A DNA stretch of 64,000 nucleotides, taken from positions 1,364,001-1,428,000 of the forward strand of contig CBDFLS010000002.1 in the NCBI GenBank assembly GCA_965249185.1, given 5' to 3'. The DNA is from CBDFLS01 sp965249185 (GTDB lineage: Bacteria; Chloroflexota; Dehalococcoidia; Lucifugimonadales; Australimonadaceae). The position numbers and the translations under genes were made by a program. Of this stretch, positions 1 to 7,419 are shown piece by piece. The notes under the pieces were generated by a model. That model had not been told where the DNA came from, did no database searches, and saw only the letters and a list, made by a program, of their open reading frames with translations. The first letter of the stretch is position 1; each line of letters starts with the position of its first letter.

Positions 1-2
1 TC

Positions 3-356
3 CGCATGACCAACACCTTCATCGAGCCCGGCACGGCCTCGCCGGAGGAGCTGCTTGGCGACGTGCGGGACGGCGTGTACGCCCGCAATTGGTACGGCGG
101 CATGACGAGCATGGAGATGTTCACCTTCTCCGCCGGCGAGGCCTACCGCGTCCGCAACGGCCGGGTGGAGGAGCTGCTGCGCCCCGTGGTGCTCTCCGGC
201 AACCTCTTCACCACCCTCCAGAACCTCGATGCCATCGCCAACGACCTGGACATGAACCAGGGCGGCGGCTGTGGCAAGGGTGGCCAGAGTCCGCTGCCGG
301 TCTCCAACGGCAGCCCCCATATCCGCATTCAGCGCTGTCTGGTAGGAGGGTCGTAG
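3..356 (+). CDS. tldD: TldD-family metalloprotease, C-terminal part (5' end outside window)
   Basis: The reading frame is open from the window edge and ends in TAG at 354-356. The visible 117 residues match the C-terminal end of TldD-like proteins: an R-M-T-N-T-F-I-E-P-G segment, a glycine-rich stretch (GGGCGKGGQ) and a closing region with SPHIRIQ. TldD works with PmbA/TldE as a heterodimeric zinc protease that degrades unfolded peptides and processes modified peptides. The next gene, a PmbA-like paralogue, begins 2 bp after this stop, which is the usual tldD-pmbA operon order. The metal-binding HExxxH region must lie upstream of the window and cannot be checked. Identification is strong; the start is not visible. 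Confidence 0.85.
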   Translation, partial: RMTNTFIEPGTASPEELLGDVRDGVYARNWYGGMTSMEMFTFSAGEAYRVRNGRVEELLRPVVLSGNLFTTLQNLDAIANDLDMNQGGGCGKGGQSPLPVSNGSPHIRIQRCLVGGS

Positions 357-358
357 CC

Positions 359-1666
359 ATGCTGGAGCGGGTCTTGGAGAAGGCCCGGCGGGTCGCGCGG
401 GAGGCGGAGGTGTTCCATCTCCAGCAGGTGGAGACGCCCGTCCATTTCGAGGCGGACCACGTCAAGTCCATCGAGACCCGGGAGCTTACGGGCGTCGCCC
501 TGCGCATCGTCCGTGACGGGCGGGTCGGGTTCAGCTCCACCACCGACCTGGGCGATCTGGACGGCCTGGTGAGCGCGGCGGTGGAAACGGCGCCCTTTGG
601 GGCCGAGGCCCGCCTGCAGTTTCCGGGCCCGGAGGCTTACCCCGAGGTGCCGGTCTACGACGCGGCCGTGGGCCAGACGCCCATCGAGCAGATGGTCCGG
701 TTGGGGCAGGGGGTGGTGGACGGAGTCCGCGCTCACTCCGCCGAGGTCCAGGTGGAGGGGGGCGTCACCCGGTCGGTGCAGACGGTCAGCCTCATGAACA
801 CGCGGGGCGGCCAGTTCCAGTACACCAAGACCACCTACGGCCTGGGTTTCGAGGGCACCCTGATCCGCGGCACGGACATGCTTTTCGTCTTCGACTCCAT
901 GAGCTCGTGCCACCCGCTGGCCGACGGCTCGGCGGTGGTGGCCTCCATGCTGAGCCAGCTTGAGCACGCTAGGGAGACGGTGCCGCTGAGCGCCGGGACC
1001 ATGCCCGTGCTCTTCACCCCCTTCGCCGTGGCGGGCATCCTCCTCTCCCCGCTGCTGGCGGGCCTCAACGGCAAGGCGGTGCTGCAAGGCACCTCGCCGC
1101 TCGTGGGTCGACTGGGGGAGCGCATCGTGGACCCACGATTCACGCTCGCCGACGACTCCACCATTCCCTTCATCCCGGGCAGCCGACTCAGCGACGACGA
1201 GGGCGTCCCCAGCCGTCGCCTTCCGCTGTTCGAGAAGGGCGTGGCCTCCAATTTTCTGTACGACCTCCAGACGGCCGGCCAGGCGGGCGTCTCCAGCACG
1301 GGCAGCGCCAGCCGGGGGCTGGGCTCGCTCCCCGGTCCGTCGGCAGGCGTGTTGCTCGTCCAGGAGGGAGACGCGACACTCCAGGAGCTGCTGTCGGCCA
1401 TGGGAGATGGGCTTGTCGTGGAGCGGTTGCTTGGTGCGGGGCAGAGTAATATTCTTGGTGGAGACTTTAACGCCAACGTCCTGCTGGGGTATAAAGTAGA
1501 GGGAGGCCGTATACGGGGCCGTGTCAAGGACTGCATGGTCTCGGGAAACGTGTACCAGGCGCTGAACAGCCTGGTGGGCATCGGAAGCGAGGGCCGTTGG
1601 GTCGGCGGGAGCCTGCACACTCCGCCGATAGCGTGTGGGGAGATAGGCGTGGCCACCAAGGCTTGA
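359..1666 (+). CDS. pmbA: PmbA/TldE-like protease subunit
   Basis: This 435-residue protein is the second member of a TldD/PmbA pair and starts at ATG 359, directly after the tldD-like stop. A longer in-frame extension back to 89 overlaps tldD and is not homologous, so it was rejected. The N-terminal region has the family pattern of a helical start followed by a beta-rich domain (residues about 20-190). The C-terminal half ends with GDFNANVLLGYKVEGGRI and a CGEIGV-type tail typical of PmbA. PmbA lacks the zinc site and partners TldD. The tldD-pmbA pair often accompanies peptide maturation, but no peptide precursor was seen nearby. Confidence 0.85.
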   Translation: MLERVLEKARRVAREAEVFHLQQVETPVHFEADHVKSIETRELTGVALRIVRDGRVGFSSTTDLGDLDGLVSAAVETAPFGAEARLQFPGPEAYPEVPVYDAAVGQTPIEQMVRLGQGVVDGVRAHSAEVQVEGGVTRSVQTVSLMNTRGGQFQYTKTTYGLGFEGTLIRGTDMLFVFDSMSSCHPLADGSAVVASMLSQLEHARETVPLSAGTMPVLFTPFAVAGILLSPLLAGLNGKAVLQGTSPLVGRLGERIVDPRFTLADDSTIPFIPGSRLSDDEGVPSRRLPLFEKGVASNFLYDLQTAGQAGVSSTGSASRGLGSLPGPSAGVLLVQEGDATLQELLSAMGDGLVVERLLGAGQSNILGGDFNANVLLGYKVEGGRIRGRVKDCMVSGNVYQALNSLVGIGSEGRWVGGSLHTPPIACGEIGVATKA

Positions 1667-1682
1667 GGACTCGAGGCGGTCC

Positions 1683-2606
1683 GTGACACTCGAAGAATAT
1701 TTGATGGAGCTGGCCGAGGCAGACACCACCGTGAAGGCGGCGGGGCTGCTGCGCTTGAGCGGCCTCCTGCCGGAGGAGCAGGCGCAGCTCAGCCAGAGGT
1801 GGGGGGCCATCGGGGCCGAGCGCCGGCGCGAGGTGGTCTCCAAGCTGCTGGAGATGAGCGAAGAGAATGTGGAGCTCGACTTTCTCTCGGTATTCTGCCA
1901 CTGCCTGAGCGACTCCGATGCCGTGGTGCGTGAGCGGGCGGTCACCGGCCTGTGGGAGTCCGACGACCGCTCCACTATCACGCTGCTGATCGAGCGCCTG
2001 GCCGAGGACACCGATGTTTCCGTGCGCGCCGCCGCTGCCATGTCCATTGGCCGCTTTGCCACCCTGGCCGAGAACGGCAAGCTCCTCTCCCGGGACGGCC
2101 AGCGGGTGGGCGATGCGCTGCTGTGTGCGCTCAAGGACCCCCAGGAGGAGCTGGAGGTGCGCCGGCGGGCCCTGGAGTCGGTGGCCGCCTTCGGGTCCCC
2201 CGAGGTGAAGGAGTGGGTGCGCTGGGGGTACAGCAGCGACGACCCCAAGCTGCGCCAGAGCGCCCTGTTTGCCATGGGCCGCAGCGCCGACATCGGGTGG
2301 AAGTCAGTGATCCTCCAGGAGCTCAAGAGCGCTGATGCGGCCATGCGCTACGAGGCCGCCAACGCCTGTCGGGAGCTGGGCGAAGAGGAGCTGGCGCCTC
2401 ATCTCGCCTCCCTCCTGAGCGACCAGGACATACAGGTGCAGCTCTCCGCAATTCAAGCGTTGGCGGTTATCGGCGGCGACCACGCGCAGAAGCTGCTGCG
2501 GCATTGCGCCCGCTCCTCCGACGACGCGGTCCGGGAGGCGGCGGAGGCGGCGCTCGAAATGATGGCGATGGAGGACGACGTGCTCTCCTTCAAGTCCCGA
2601 ACTTAG
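1683..2606 (+). CDS. HEAT-repeat protein
   Basis: This 307-residue protein is built almost entirely of paired helices of about 30 residues with the HEAT/PBS-lyase spacing (for example DAVVRERAVTGLWE, DVSVRAAAAMSIGRF, DPKLRQSALFAMGR, DIQVQLSAIQALAVIGG). Such solenoids act as scaffolds for protein interaction, and no catalytic motif is present. The start is GTG 1683 with a GAGG stretch upstream. It follows pmbA by 16 bp on the same strand and is probably co-transcribed with the tldD-pmbA pair. No signal peptide or membrane segment is seen, so it is probably cytosolic. The specific partner is unknown. Confidence 0.8.
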   Translation: MTLEEYLMELAEADTTVKAAGLLRLSGLLPEEQAQLSQRWGAIGAERRREVVSKLLEMSEENVELDFLSVFCHCLSDSDAVVRERAVTGLWESDDRSTITLLIERLAEDTDVSVRAAAAMSIGRFATLAENGKLLSRDGQRVGDALLCALKDPQEELEVRRRALESVAAFGSPEVKEWVRWGYSSDDPKLRQSALFAMGRSADIGWKSVILQELKSADAAMRYEAANACRELGEEELAPHLASLLSDQDIQVQLSAIQALAVIGGDHAQKLLRHCARSSDDAVREAAEAALEMMAMEDDVLSFKSRT

Positions 2607-2638
2607 CAAGTCCCGCATTTAGCAAGTCCCGCACCTAG
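2591..2638 (+). repeat. 16-bp tandem repeat, three copies, over the HEAT gene stop
   Basis: Copies lie at 2591-2606, 2607-2622 and 2623-2638, each ending in TAG and differing at one to three positions. Because 16 is not a multiple of three, the three TAG triplets (2604, 2620, 2636) fall in all three reading frames. Confidence 0.9.
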
Positions 2639-2722
2639 CGCGTGCTCTCGGAGCGCGCCTGGGGGCCGGTGAGCTTCTCGGCGGCATTGCGGCTCCAACG
2701 GCGAAACCGCGAGTTGTGAAGC

Positions 2723-3196
2723 ATGGCCCAAAAGCAGCGAGTCCAGAATCTCGTCTCCGCGGGGGGAGTGGTCTACCGCCGGACCGCCGACGGCATTCAG
2801 GTGGCGCTCTGCGGCCGGCACAGCCCGCTCACCTGGAATCTTCCCAAGGGCACTCCCGATAGCGGGGAGAGTCTGGAGCAGACGGCCTTGCGAGAGGTCC
2901 GGGAGGAGACGGGGCTGGAGGTGGCCATAGAGCAGCCTCTGGGGGCCATTACGTACTGGTTCGCCCGGCCGCCGGGGGCCACCAGGTACCACAAGACCGT
3001 TCATTTCTACCTGATGGCGGTTCTCGGCGGCTCCCCGGAGTTGCACGACCCCGAGTTCGATGAGGTGAAGTGGTTTCCCGCCGGCCAGGCGCTGGAAACG
3101 CTGACCCACGCTACCGAGACGGAAGTGATGGGCCGGGCCCTGGATGCCCTGGCCCGCTCGGGTGTTGCGCCCCGCTCGGGTGTTACGCATGGTTGA
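2723..3196 (+). CDS. Nudix hydrolase
   Basis: A 157-residue protein with a perfect Nudix box (G-x5-E-x7-R-E-x-x-E-E-x-G-L) running from the G of GTPDSGE to REVREETGL, at about residues 43-65. Nudix enzymes hydrolyse nucleoside diphosphates linked to another group, using Mg2+ held by the REVREE glutamates. The flanking NLPKG before the box resembles diadenosine polyphosphate or 8-oxo-dGTP hydrolases, but substrate cannot be assigned. The C-terminal end contains an 18-bp tandem duplication (3153-3188) that adds a repeated RSGV peptide. The stop lies 8 bp inside the following acetyltransferase gene, implying translational coupling. Confidence 0.9.
   Translation: MAQKQRVQNLVSAGGVVYRRTADGIQVALCGRHSPLTWNLPKGTPDSGESLEQTALREVREETGLEVAIEQPLGAITYWFARPPGATRYHKTVHFYLMAVLGGSPELHDPEFDEVKWFPAGQALETLTHATETEVMGRALDALARSGVAPRSGVTHG
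3153..3188 (+). repeat. 18-bp direct tandem repeat at the 3' end of the Nudix gene
   Basis: Two copies (3153-3170 and 3171-3188) differ at one base and sit immediately before the ATG of the next gene. The repeat keeps the Nudix reading frame. Confidence 0.85.
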
Positions 3197-3758
3197 TGGC
3201 GTGGCCCAGGTCCCACGGGTGGTACTGCGGGAGAAGTCGCTCCAGGACGCCACTGAGGACTATCTTTGGCGCACCGACGAGGAGCTGGCGGAGCTGGACG
3301 CCACCGTCACGATCCGCCTCTCCTACCGGGAGTACCGGCAGATTTATGAAGAGGAGCTCCGCTACCCCACGCCGTGGGTGCGCCGGTACCGCATCGACAC
3401 CGTGGACGGCGTCCACATCGGCAACTGCATGTGCTACGACATCGATACGGTGAGCGGCGAGGGCGAGGTGGGGATCATGATAGGCGACCGCCAGTACTGG
3501 GACGGCGGCTACGGCTCCGAGGCGATGGCGTATATGGTGGACGAGTGCTTCAAGATTCGAGCCCTCACGCGCCTCTACCTGCACACCCTGGATTGGAACA
3601 AGCGTGCCCGGCGCGCCTTCGCCAAGTGCGGCTTTCGGGAGGTCCGGTCCGTGCGCCGTTCCGGCAGGTCCTTCATCCTGATGGAGGTCTTGCGCTCCGA
3701 GTGGGCGGCGGTCCGCGGTGGGTGGCCCGGCCTGGCGCCCCAGGTCCAGAAGCCCTGA
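3189..3758 (+). CDS. GNAT-family N-acetyltransferase
   Basis: A 189-residue acetyltransferase of the RimJ/RimL-like GNAT type, transferring acetyl from acetyl-CoA to an amine. The signature is in the C-terminal half: a GEVGIMIGDRQYWDGGYGSEA segment (acetyl-CoA binding motif A), then LYLHTLDWNKRARRAFAKCGF, which matches the N-x-x-A-x-x-x-Y/F-x-K-x-G-F motif. The start ATG 3189 overlaps the Nudix stop by 8 bp. An in-frame extension upstream to 3144 merely reads through the repeat and was rejected. Substrate unknown. Confidence 0.85.
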   Translation: MVDGVAQVPRVVLREKSLQDATEDYLWRTDEELAELDATVTIRLSYREYRQIYEEELRYPTPWVRRYRIDTVDGVHIGNCMCYDIDTVSGEGEVGIMIGDRQYWDGGYGSEAMAYMVDECFKIRALTRLYLHTLDWNKRARRAFAKCGFREVRSVRRSGRSFILMEVLRSEWAAVRGGWPGLAPQVQKP

Positions 3759-3764
3759 AGGGCT
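3751..3764. terminator. Possible short hairpin between convergent genes
   Basis: AGCCCT-GA-AGGGCT forms a 6-bp hairpin across the GNAT stop and is followed by a T-rich AACTTTCTT. It sits between convergent genes and could be a weak bidirectional terminator; the stem is short. Confidence 0.3.
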
Positions 3765-3772
3765 GAACTTTC

Positions 3773-4210
3773 TTACCCGCTCCGCTTCGATGGCAGGCTC
3801 ACCAGCGCCTCTCCGGTGGTGGTCTGTGTGCCCTGGCCGTTCTCCAGCGAGAGCTCGCAGCGGACCAGGTGCTCGCCGTTGGCGTCGTACTTCTCGCTCA
3901 CGCGTCCCCGGCAGGTGAGCGTGTCGCCGGGGAAGTCCATGTCCCGGTAACGGATGCTCAACTGCTTCAGCGCGCCCTCTCCGCCCATCCAGTCGGTGAC
4001 AAGCTGCCCCAGGAAGGCGTTCTTGAGCGCGCCGTGGACAATGACTCCCGGCAGCCCCTGGGCCTTGGCGAACTCAAGGTCGTAGTGGATCTGATAGTAG
4101 TCGCTGGCTGCGCCGGCGTACATCACGAGCTGCTTGGTAGTGGGCTGCTTCACCAGGGGCGGAAGCTCGTCTCCCACCTGGACCTCATCGAAGTAGGGCT
4201 GTGCTGGCAT
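3773..4210 (-). CDS. MaoC-like hotdog dehydratase subunit (C-terminal type)
   Basis: A 145-residue hotdog-fold protein starting at ATG 4210. The hydratase core AASDYYQIHYDLEFAK and the following GLPGVIVHGAL helix carry the Asp and His found in the (R)-specific enoyl-CoA hydratase motif (Asp-x4-His). These enzymes hydrate trans-2-enoyl-CoA or dehydrate 3-hydroxyacyl-CoA. It lies 7 bp downstream of a MaoC N-terminal-type gene on the same strand. Such adjacent pairs normally form a heterodimer in which this subunit supplies the active site. An upstream in-frame extension to 4294 overlaps the partner gene and was rejected. The acyl-CoA substrate cannot be predicted. Confidence 0.85.
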   Translation of the reverse strand: MPAQPYFDEVQVGDELPPLVKQPTTKQLVMYAGAASDYYQIHYDLEFAKAQGLPGVIVHGALKNAFLGQLVTDWMGGEGALKQLSIRYRDMDFPGDTLTCRGRVSEKYDANGEHLVRCELSLENGQGTQTTTGEALVSLPSKRSG

Positions 4211-4217
4211 GGCGGCC

Positions 4218-4670
4218 TCAGTGGCGGATGATTGTGCTGCGCTGGGTGGCGACCAGCTTGCCGTCCTGATTGGTGTACTCAACGACATAGACACCCAGGA
4301 GCATCTTCCCCAGCCGGCCCTCCCGCTCGGTCAGCGATTCCAGGCGGCGCACCATGGTGATCCGGTCGCCCGGCCGCACCGGCTCGAAGTACTCCCAGGC
4401 GCTGCCGCCGTCCAGCACCCGGGGCAGCGTCTCCGCATCGGGCAGCGGGGGAACGGTGCCCGGCAGCGAGCGAAGGAAGGTCGGCGGCGCGACCGTCCCT
4501 CCGGACCCGTCGCCGCTGGACGCCCGGTCGCCGGTGAAGAGGGGGTTGGTGTCGCCGACAGCCTCGGCGAAGCGGACGATGGCCCCCCGCTCTATCTCAA
4601 CGGTCTCGGGAGGCGTGGAGCGGTCCACGGCCTCTTGCATGGCGGGGGTGATGATCGATTCGTCGATCAC
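4218..4670 (-). CDS. MaoC N-terminal-type (FAS1-like) dehydratase subunit
   Basis: A 150-residue protein of the MaoC dehydratase N-terminal family, partner of the downstream hydratase. Visible features are an N-terminal helix with the EIERGAIVRFAEAVGD segment, the NPLF-x-D turn, APPTFLRSL, and a terminal beta-sheet (RPGDRITMVRRLESLTEREGRLG). This half of the double-hotdog normally shapes the acyl-binding tunnel and is less catalytic. The start is GTG 4670. It is the first gene of a two-gene minus-strand operon. Confidence 0.8.
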   Translation of the reverse strand: MIDESIITPAMQEAVDRSTPPETVEIERGAIVRFAEAVGDTNPLFTGDRASSGDGSGGTVAPPTFLRSLPGTVPPLPDAETLPRVLDGGSAWEYFEPVRPGDRITMVRRLESLTEREGRLGKMLLGVYVVEYTNQDGKLVATQRSTIIRH

Positions 4671-4805
4671 GTTGTAGCGCTCCGCTGACAGATACCGTGA
4701 ACATAGGTCTGGCGGGGCCGGATGTCAAGGCGGGCAGCGGTTGCCGAAACCGGCGCAAAATTCGCGGATATAGCTATTGACAAGCCTTGGATGTAGCTGA
4801 TATCG

Positions 4806-4959
4806 TCGCCGCTGCGACTGGAACAGTCGGCTGTATTCGTGTGGTGGCGGTGGTTAAAGTCGAGATCCATTGAGGGCGCCAAGGCCTCTTGTATCATCTG
4901 TTCGTGGACCGGGCACCCACTTACTAAGCCCTTCCTTGTATAGGAAGGGCTTATTTTAT
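4806..4959 (+). ncRNA. Possible small structured RNA
   Basis: No protein gene fits 4671-5084. On the plus strand a TTGACA box (4777-4782) is followed after 15 bp by TGATAT. Downstream come a CGACTG-GAA-CAGTCG hairpin (4815-4829), a second weaker hairpin (GAGGGC/GGCCTC around 4875-4895) and a classic terminator at 4925-4959. Together these suggest a transcript of about 140-150 nt. It does not match 6S, SRP, tmRNA or RNase P by eye. The promoter spacing is short, so the call is tentative. Confidence 0.25.
4925..4959 (+). terminator. Intrinsic terminator
   Basis: A perfect 12-bp stem (TAAGCCCTTCCT / AGGAAGGGCTTA) around a 5-nt loop, followed by TTTTAT. On the minus strand it has no good T run, so plus-strand termination is more likely. 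Confidence 0.75.
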
Positions 4960-4985
4960 CCACGCATGGCGGCGTCCCGTCCGGC

Positions 4986-5015
4986 TTGACCCCCTTCGCG
5001 GGCCGATGCTAGAGT
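4986..5015 (+). promoter_or_regulatory. Candidate sigma-70 promoter for tRNA-Trp
   Basis: TTGACC at 4986-4991 and TAGAGT at 5010-5015 with an 18-bp spacer, about 70 bp upstream of the tRNA. Judged only by similarity to the consensus. Confidence 0.4.
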
Positions 5016-5051
5016 GAGTGGGCGGCGGAAGCCCGTTAGGGCTCAAGCCCC

Positions 5052-5087
5052 AGGCGGCTTCAGTAGGCCCTAGGCGGCTTTAGTAGG
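5052..5087 (+). repeat. Direct repeat just upstream of tRNA-Trp
   Basis: AGGCGGCTTCAGTAGG (5052-5067) is repeated at 5072-5087 with one mismatch and period 20. The second copy runs into the first bases of the tRNA. Confidence 0.7.
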
Positions 5088-5160
5088 AGTGTAGCTCAGT
5101 TGGTAGAGCAGCGGTCTCCAAAACCGCAGGCCGGGGGTTCGAATCCTCCCACTCCTGCCA
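5085..5160 (+). tRNA. tRNA-Trp (CCA anticodon)
   Basis: A 76-nt cloverleaf. The acceptor stem AGGAGTG (5085-5091) pairs with CACTCCT (5150-5156). The D-arm is TAGCTCAGTTGGTAGAGCA, the anticodon stem-loop GCGGT-CTCCAAA-ACCGC carries anticodon CCA, and the T-arm has GGTTCGAATCC. G is the discriminator base and the terminal CCA is encoded. An integrase gene facing this tRNA lies 76 bp downstream, the usual arrangement when a tRNA 3' end is an attachment site. Confidence 0.97.
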
Positions 5161-5180
5161 GCCTATTAGCTATAGAATGA

Positions 5181-5214
5181 GGCCCCAAGGTTGCCCTTGG
5201 GGCCCTTATCGTTT
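5181..5214 (+). terminator. Terminator after tRNA-Trp
   Basis: A perfect 10-bp stem (GGCCCCAAGG / CCTTGGGGCC) with a 4-nt loop, followed by CTTATCGTTT, 20 bp after the tRNA. Confidence 0.7.
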
Positions 5215-5235
5215 CCGGTTGACCACAGTTGGGGC

Positions 5236-6240
5236 TCAGTCAGTACCCCAAATCCCTTTGGCCATCACGGCGGCGGCTTCTCGCTGCCACTCCGGGGAGA
5301 CGTGGGTGTAAAGGTTCATAGTGGTGCTGATCTGCGAGTGGCCCAGGGCCTCCATAGCCACCCTTGCAGGAACCCCTAGCGCTGCCATCAGTGTGGCGGC
5401 ACCATGTCGGAGATCGTGAATTCGAAGCTTGGGCAGGCCAGCTTGATGAGCACGCGTTGGAAGTGGTGTAAGACCGTGCTGGAGTTGAGCGGCTCCCCCA
5501 CCTCGTTGGTGAACACAAGCTGACCCCAGTGCTCGCCTTGCCAGGCGTCCCCGATGAGCAGCCGTTCGGCAGTCTGCCTATCCCAGTGCTCACGGAGGGA
5601 TAGGGCCACTGGATCGGGGAGGGGGACAGTGCGGCGGCTGCGCTTGGTCTTGGGCTCCAGGAAGCGCCATTCTCCATCAATACGCTGCAACGTGCGTTGG
5701 ATGGACAGGGTGCCTGCGTCAAGGTCTATGTCAGTCCACCGCGTACCCAACGCCTCCCCCTCACGCAACCCACAGGCCAGCGCCACCGTAACGAATGCTT
5801 CTAGCCTGTCCCCCCTTCACGGCCTGGAGAATGGCCCTGGCGCTGGCTGGTGTGATGGCATCGTGCTCCTTCTCGGGAACATGAGGCGCGTCGGCAAGCG
5901 CGGCAACGTTGCGACTGAGTAGGCCGTGCTTTAGGGCGACGTTCAAGGCTGCCCGGAGTACGGACCTATGGTGAGCTACTGACTGGGGGGATTGCCCTGA
6001 CACCAGCCCTTCCCGCATCATTCGCTCCACGTCTGCCGGTGTGAGCTGCACCAGTCGAATGTGGCCCAACTTGGGTAATAGGTGATAGGTCGCGATCTCC
6101 CCATATCGATGCACGGTCCGGGGCCGCACTCTGCCCTCACTGGCTGTGAGCCACGCCTGTAGCCATGTAGCCACCGTCTCCCGCTCCCTTCCCAGGGGCA
6201 GACCCTGAGCGATGGCGCACGGCAGCGTAAAGCTGACCAC
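5236..6240 (-). pseudogene. Tyrosine recombinase/phage integrase with two frameshifts and a truncated 5' end
   Basis: Reading on the minus strand, three frame segments together give a phage-type integrase of about 330 residues. The core-binding domain comes first (TVATWLQAWLTASEGRVRPRT). Next is the catalytic part with the first Arg in CGLREGEALG. The C-terminal box has HDLRHGAATLMAALG, then LGHSQISTTMNLYTHV with the nucleophile Tyr. One extra base in a six-C run near 5810-5815 shifts the frame. A missing base near 5430 restores the original frame, and the gene then ends at TGA 5236-5238. The usual N-terminal arm is absent: homology begins near 6215, where base composition changes. Either the gene is dead or the two indels are sequencing errors. 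It points at tRNA-Trp, its likely target. Confidence 0.85.
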
Positions 6241-6580
6241 AGATTTTGATGAGAAGTTTTTTGGGGCTCAAGAGGTCAAAGATTCGTTCACGTCGGCGAT
6301 AGACAACGGAGCCGAGATTTCGATTGTGACCGAACGAGAGCCAGTCGACTGGTACAGGGAAAATCCAAAAATAGAGATCCGACGGGTTGACAAGCTGCCA
6401 CGCCACACAATGGTAATCGACAATCGGTACGTTAGAGTAGAGCGTCCGCATGAGCCATCAACATTTGGACAGGATAAAGGCGACGTCGCTCTTATTCTTA
6501 AGGGTTTCTCAGTGATAGCTACAAAACATAGCGAGGAGTTCAATTCGCTTTGGACGAAACTGTCGTCAAATCATGGGTAA
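6212..6580 (+). pseudogene. C-terminal fragment of a phospholipase D-like/regulator-type protein
   Basis: From about 6240 the sequence is clearly less GC-rich than its surroundings and encodes a protein-like stretch: FFGAQEVKDSFTSAIDNGAEISI, then KLPRHTMVIDNRYVRVERPH and a KGFSVIATKHSEEF tail. The H-x-M-x-I-D pattern followed by a strand resembles the C-terminal half of PLD-like domains seen in some effector and regulator proteins, but I cannot name it. The N-terminal part is missing at the junction with the integrase remnant. The IS1595-type element inserted just before the natural TAA stop, so the protein now ends NHG instead of NH. It is a remnant of imported DNA. Confidence 0.5.
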
Positions 6581-7419
6581 AGTCCCGTTTTAGCCACCGG
6601 ATTAGCTTTGAAGCAGCTTGAACAATGTCTTAACCTGTTCTGGTCCCAACAGACGCCGATGATTGTAGCGCCAGACATACTCAGCAAGATAGAGGGGCAG
6701 CCGTTCTCGGCGGACTCCCCCCTTGGCTGCCAGACGCCGCTTGAGATAACCCCAGAAGCCCTCCAAGCCGTTGACGTGGCTCCCTTGCCGATCGCTGAAC
6801 GCCTGGCTGTGGTCCACAAGCCGGTGGACGTAGCCCCCCGCTGCGACGCCCGTGTAGCTGGTAAAGGTGTCCGAGCAGACGATGGAGCCACGTTGCACGC
6901 GTTGGTGCAGGAGCGGCAGCAGCGTCTTGGCTTCCACGTTAGGTACCACTTGCGCCCACACCAGGCCACCTCGACACAGGATCCCAAAGACAGCTTGCTT
7001 AGTGGTTCCACGGCCCCGCTTCGTGCCCTGAACACGCTTTGCCAGGCGCCTGTTGCGCCAGGAACCTCCCAGGTAGGTCTCGTCGACCTCCACCACGCCG
7101 GAGAAGACATGGGGAACGTCCCGGACCATGGCCTGGCGCACCACGATCAGGGCTCGCAGGACTCGCTTTCGCTCCAGGCGGGCCTCCTGGGCAATCACCT
7201 CGGCACTCTGCCCCAAGACGAACCAGCGCAACAGTCGCCGCCACTCCCCTGGCGACAACCGAAGCGGCAGCGCCCTGGGCACCCACTCGTAGTGGCAGGC
7301 TGCACAACGACTCTTACCTCGCCGAATGCTCCAGCTCTTGGCGTGTTGACATCGAGGGCACCCAATCTTCCGTCCCATGCCACCATTCTCTCACAGGTGG
7401 CTGTTTTGGGACTATACCC
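6575..7419 (-). mobile_element. IS1595-type insertion sequence, copy 1 (845 bp)
   Basis: The element is bounded by imperfect 24-bp terminal inverted repeats (GGGTAAAGTCCC... and GGGTATAGTCCC..., both ending GCCACC). It is flanked by a perfect 8-bp target-site duplication CAAATCAT (6567-6574 and 7420-7427), the size expected for the IS1595 family. It encodes one transposase on the minus strand. A second copy of the same length lies at 21344-22188. The intact duplication implies a recent insertion. Confidence 0.92.
6602..7378 (-). CDS. IS1595-family (ISXO2-like) transposase, copy 1
   Basis: A 258-residue transposase. The N-terminal zinc-ribbon has CPRCQH and CAACHYEW (residues about 8-32), followed by a helix-turn-helix region. 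The ISXO2-like catalytic domain has the first Asp in VEVDETYLGG, the second in CSDTFTSYTG and the Asn/Glu pair in HVNGLEGFWGYLKRRL (the DDNE pattern). It lies wholly inside the element and is essentially identical to copy 2, so it is probably functional. A spurious 330-residue frame reads antisense to it and was ignored. Confidence 0.93.
   Translation of the reverse strand: MGRKIGCPRCQHAKSWSIRRGKSRCAACHYEWVPRALPLRLSPGEWRRLLRWFVLGQSAEVIAQEARLERKRVLRALIVVRQAMVRDVPHVFSGVVEVDETYLGGSWRNRRLAKRVQGTKRGRGTTKQAVFGILCRGGLVWAQVVPNVEAKTLLPLLHQRVQRGSIVCSDTFTSYTGVAAGGYVHRLVDHSQAFSDRQGSHVNGLEGFWGYLKRRLAAKGGVRRERLPLYLAEYVWRYNHRRLLGPEQVKTLFKLLQS

Noticed and set aside
329..2344. Long minus-strand frame of 671 codons opposite pmbA and the HEAT gene
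   Set aside because: It is antisense to two well-supported genes, has low-complexity composition and no recognisable domain; long antisense frames are expected at this GC content.
4667..4963. Minus-strand frame of 98 codons upstream of the MaoC pair
   Set aside because: It has no ribosome-binding site or homology and contains the terminator hairpin on the opposite strand.
5134..5160. Distal attachment site matching the tRNA-Trp 3' end
   Set aside because: I looked for a second copy of the T-arm/acceptor sequence in the island and found none by eye; a computed search is needed.
5236..6240. Programmed frameshifting in the integrase
   Set aside because: Two opposite indels separated by about 380 bp, one in a homopolymer, are better explained by decay or sequence error.
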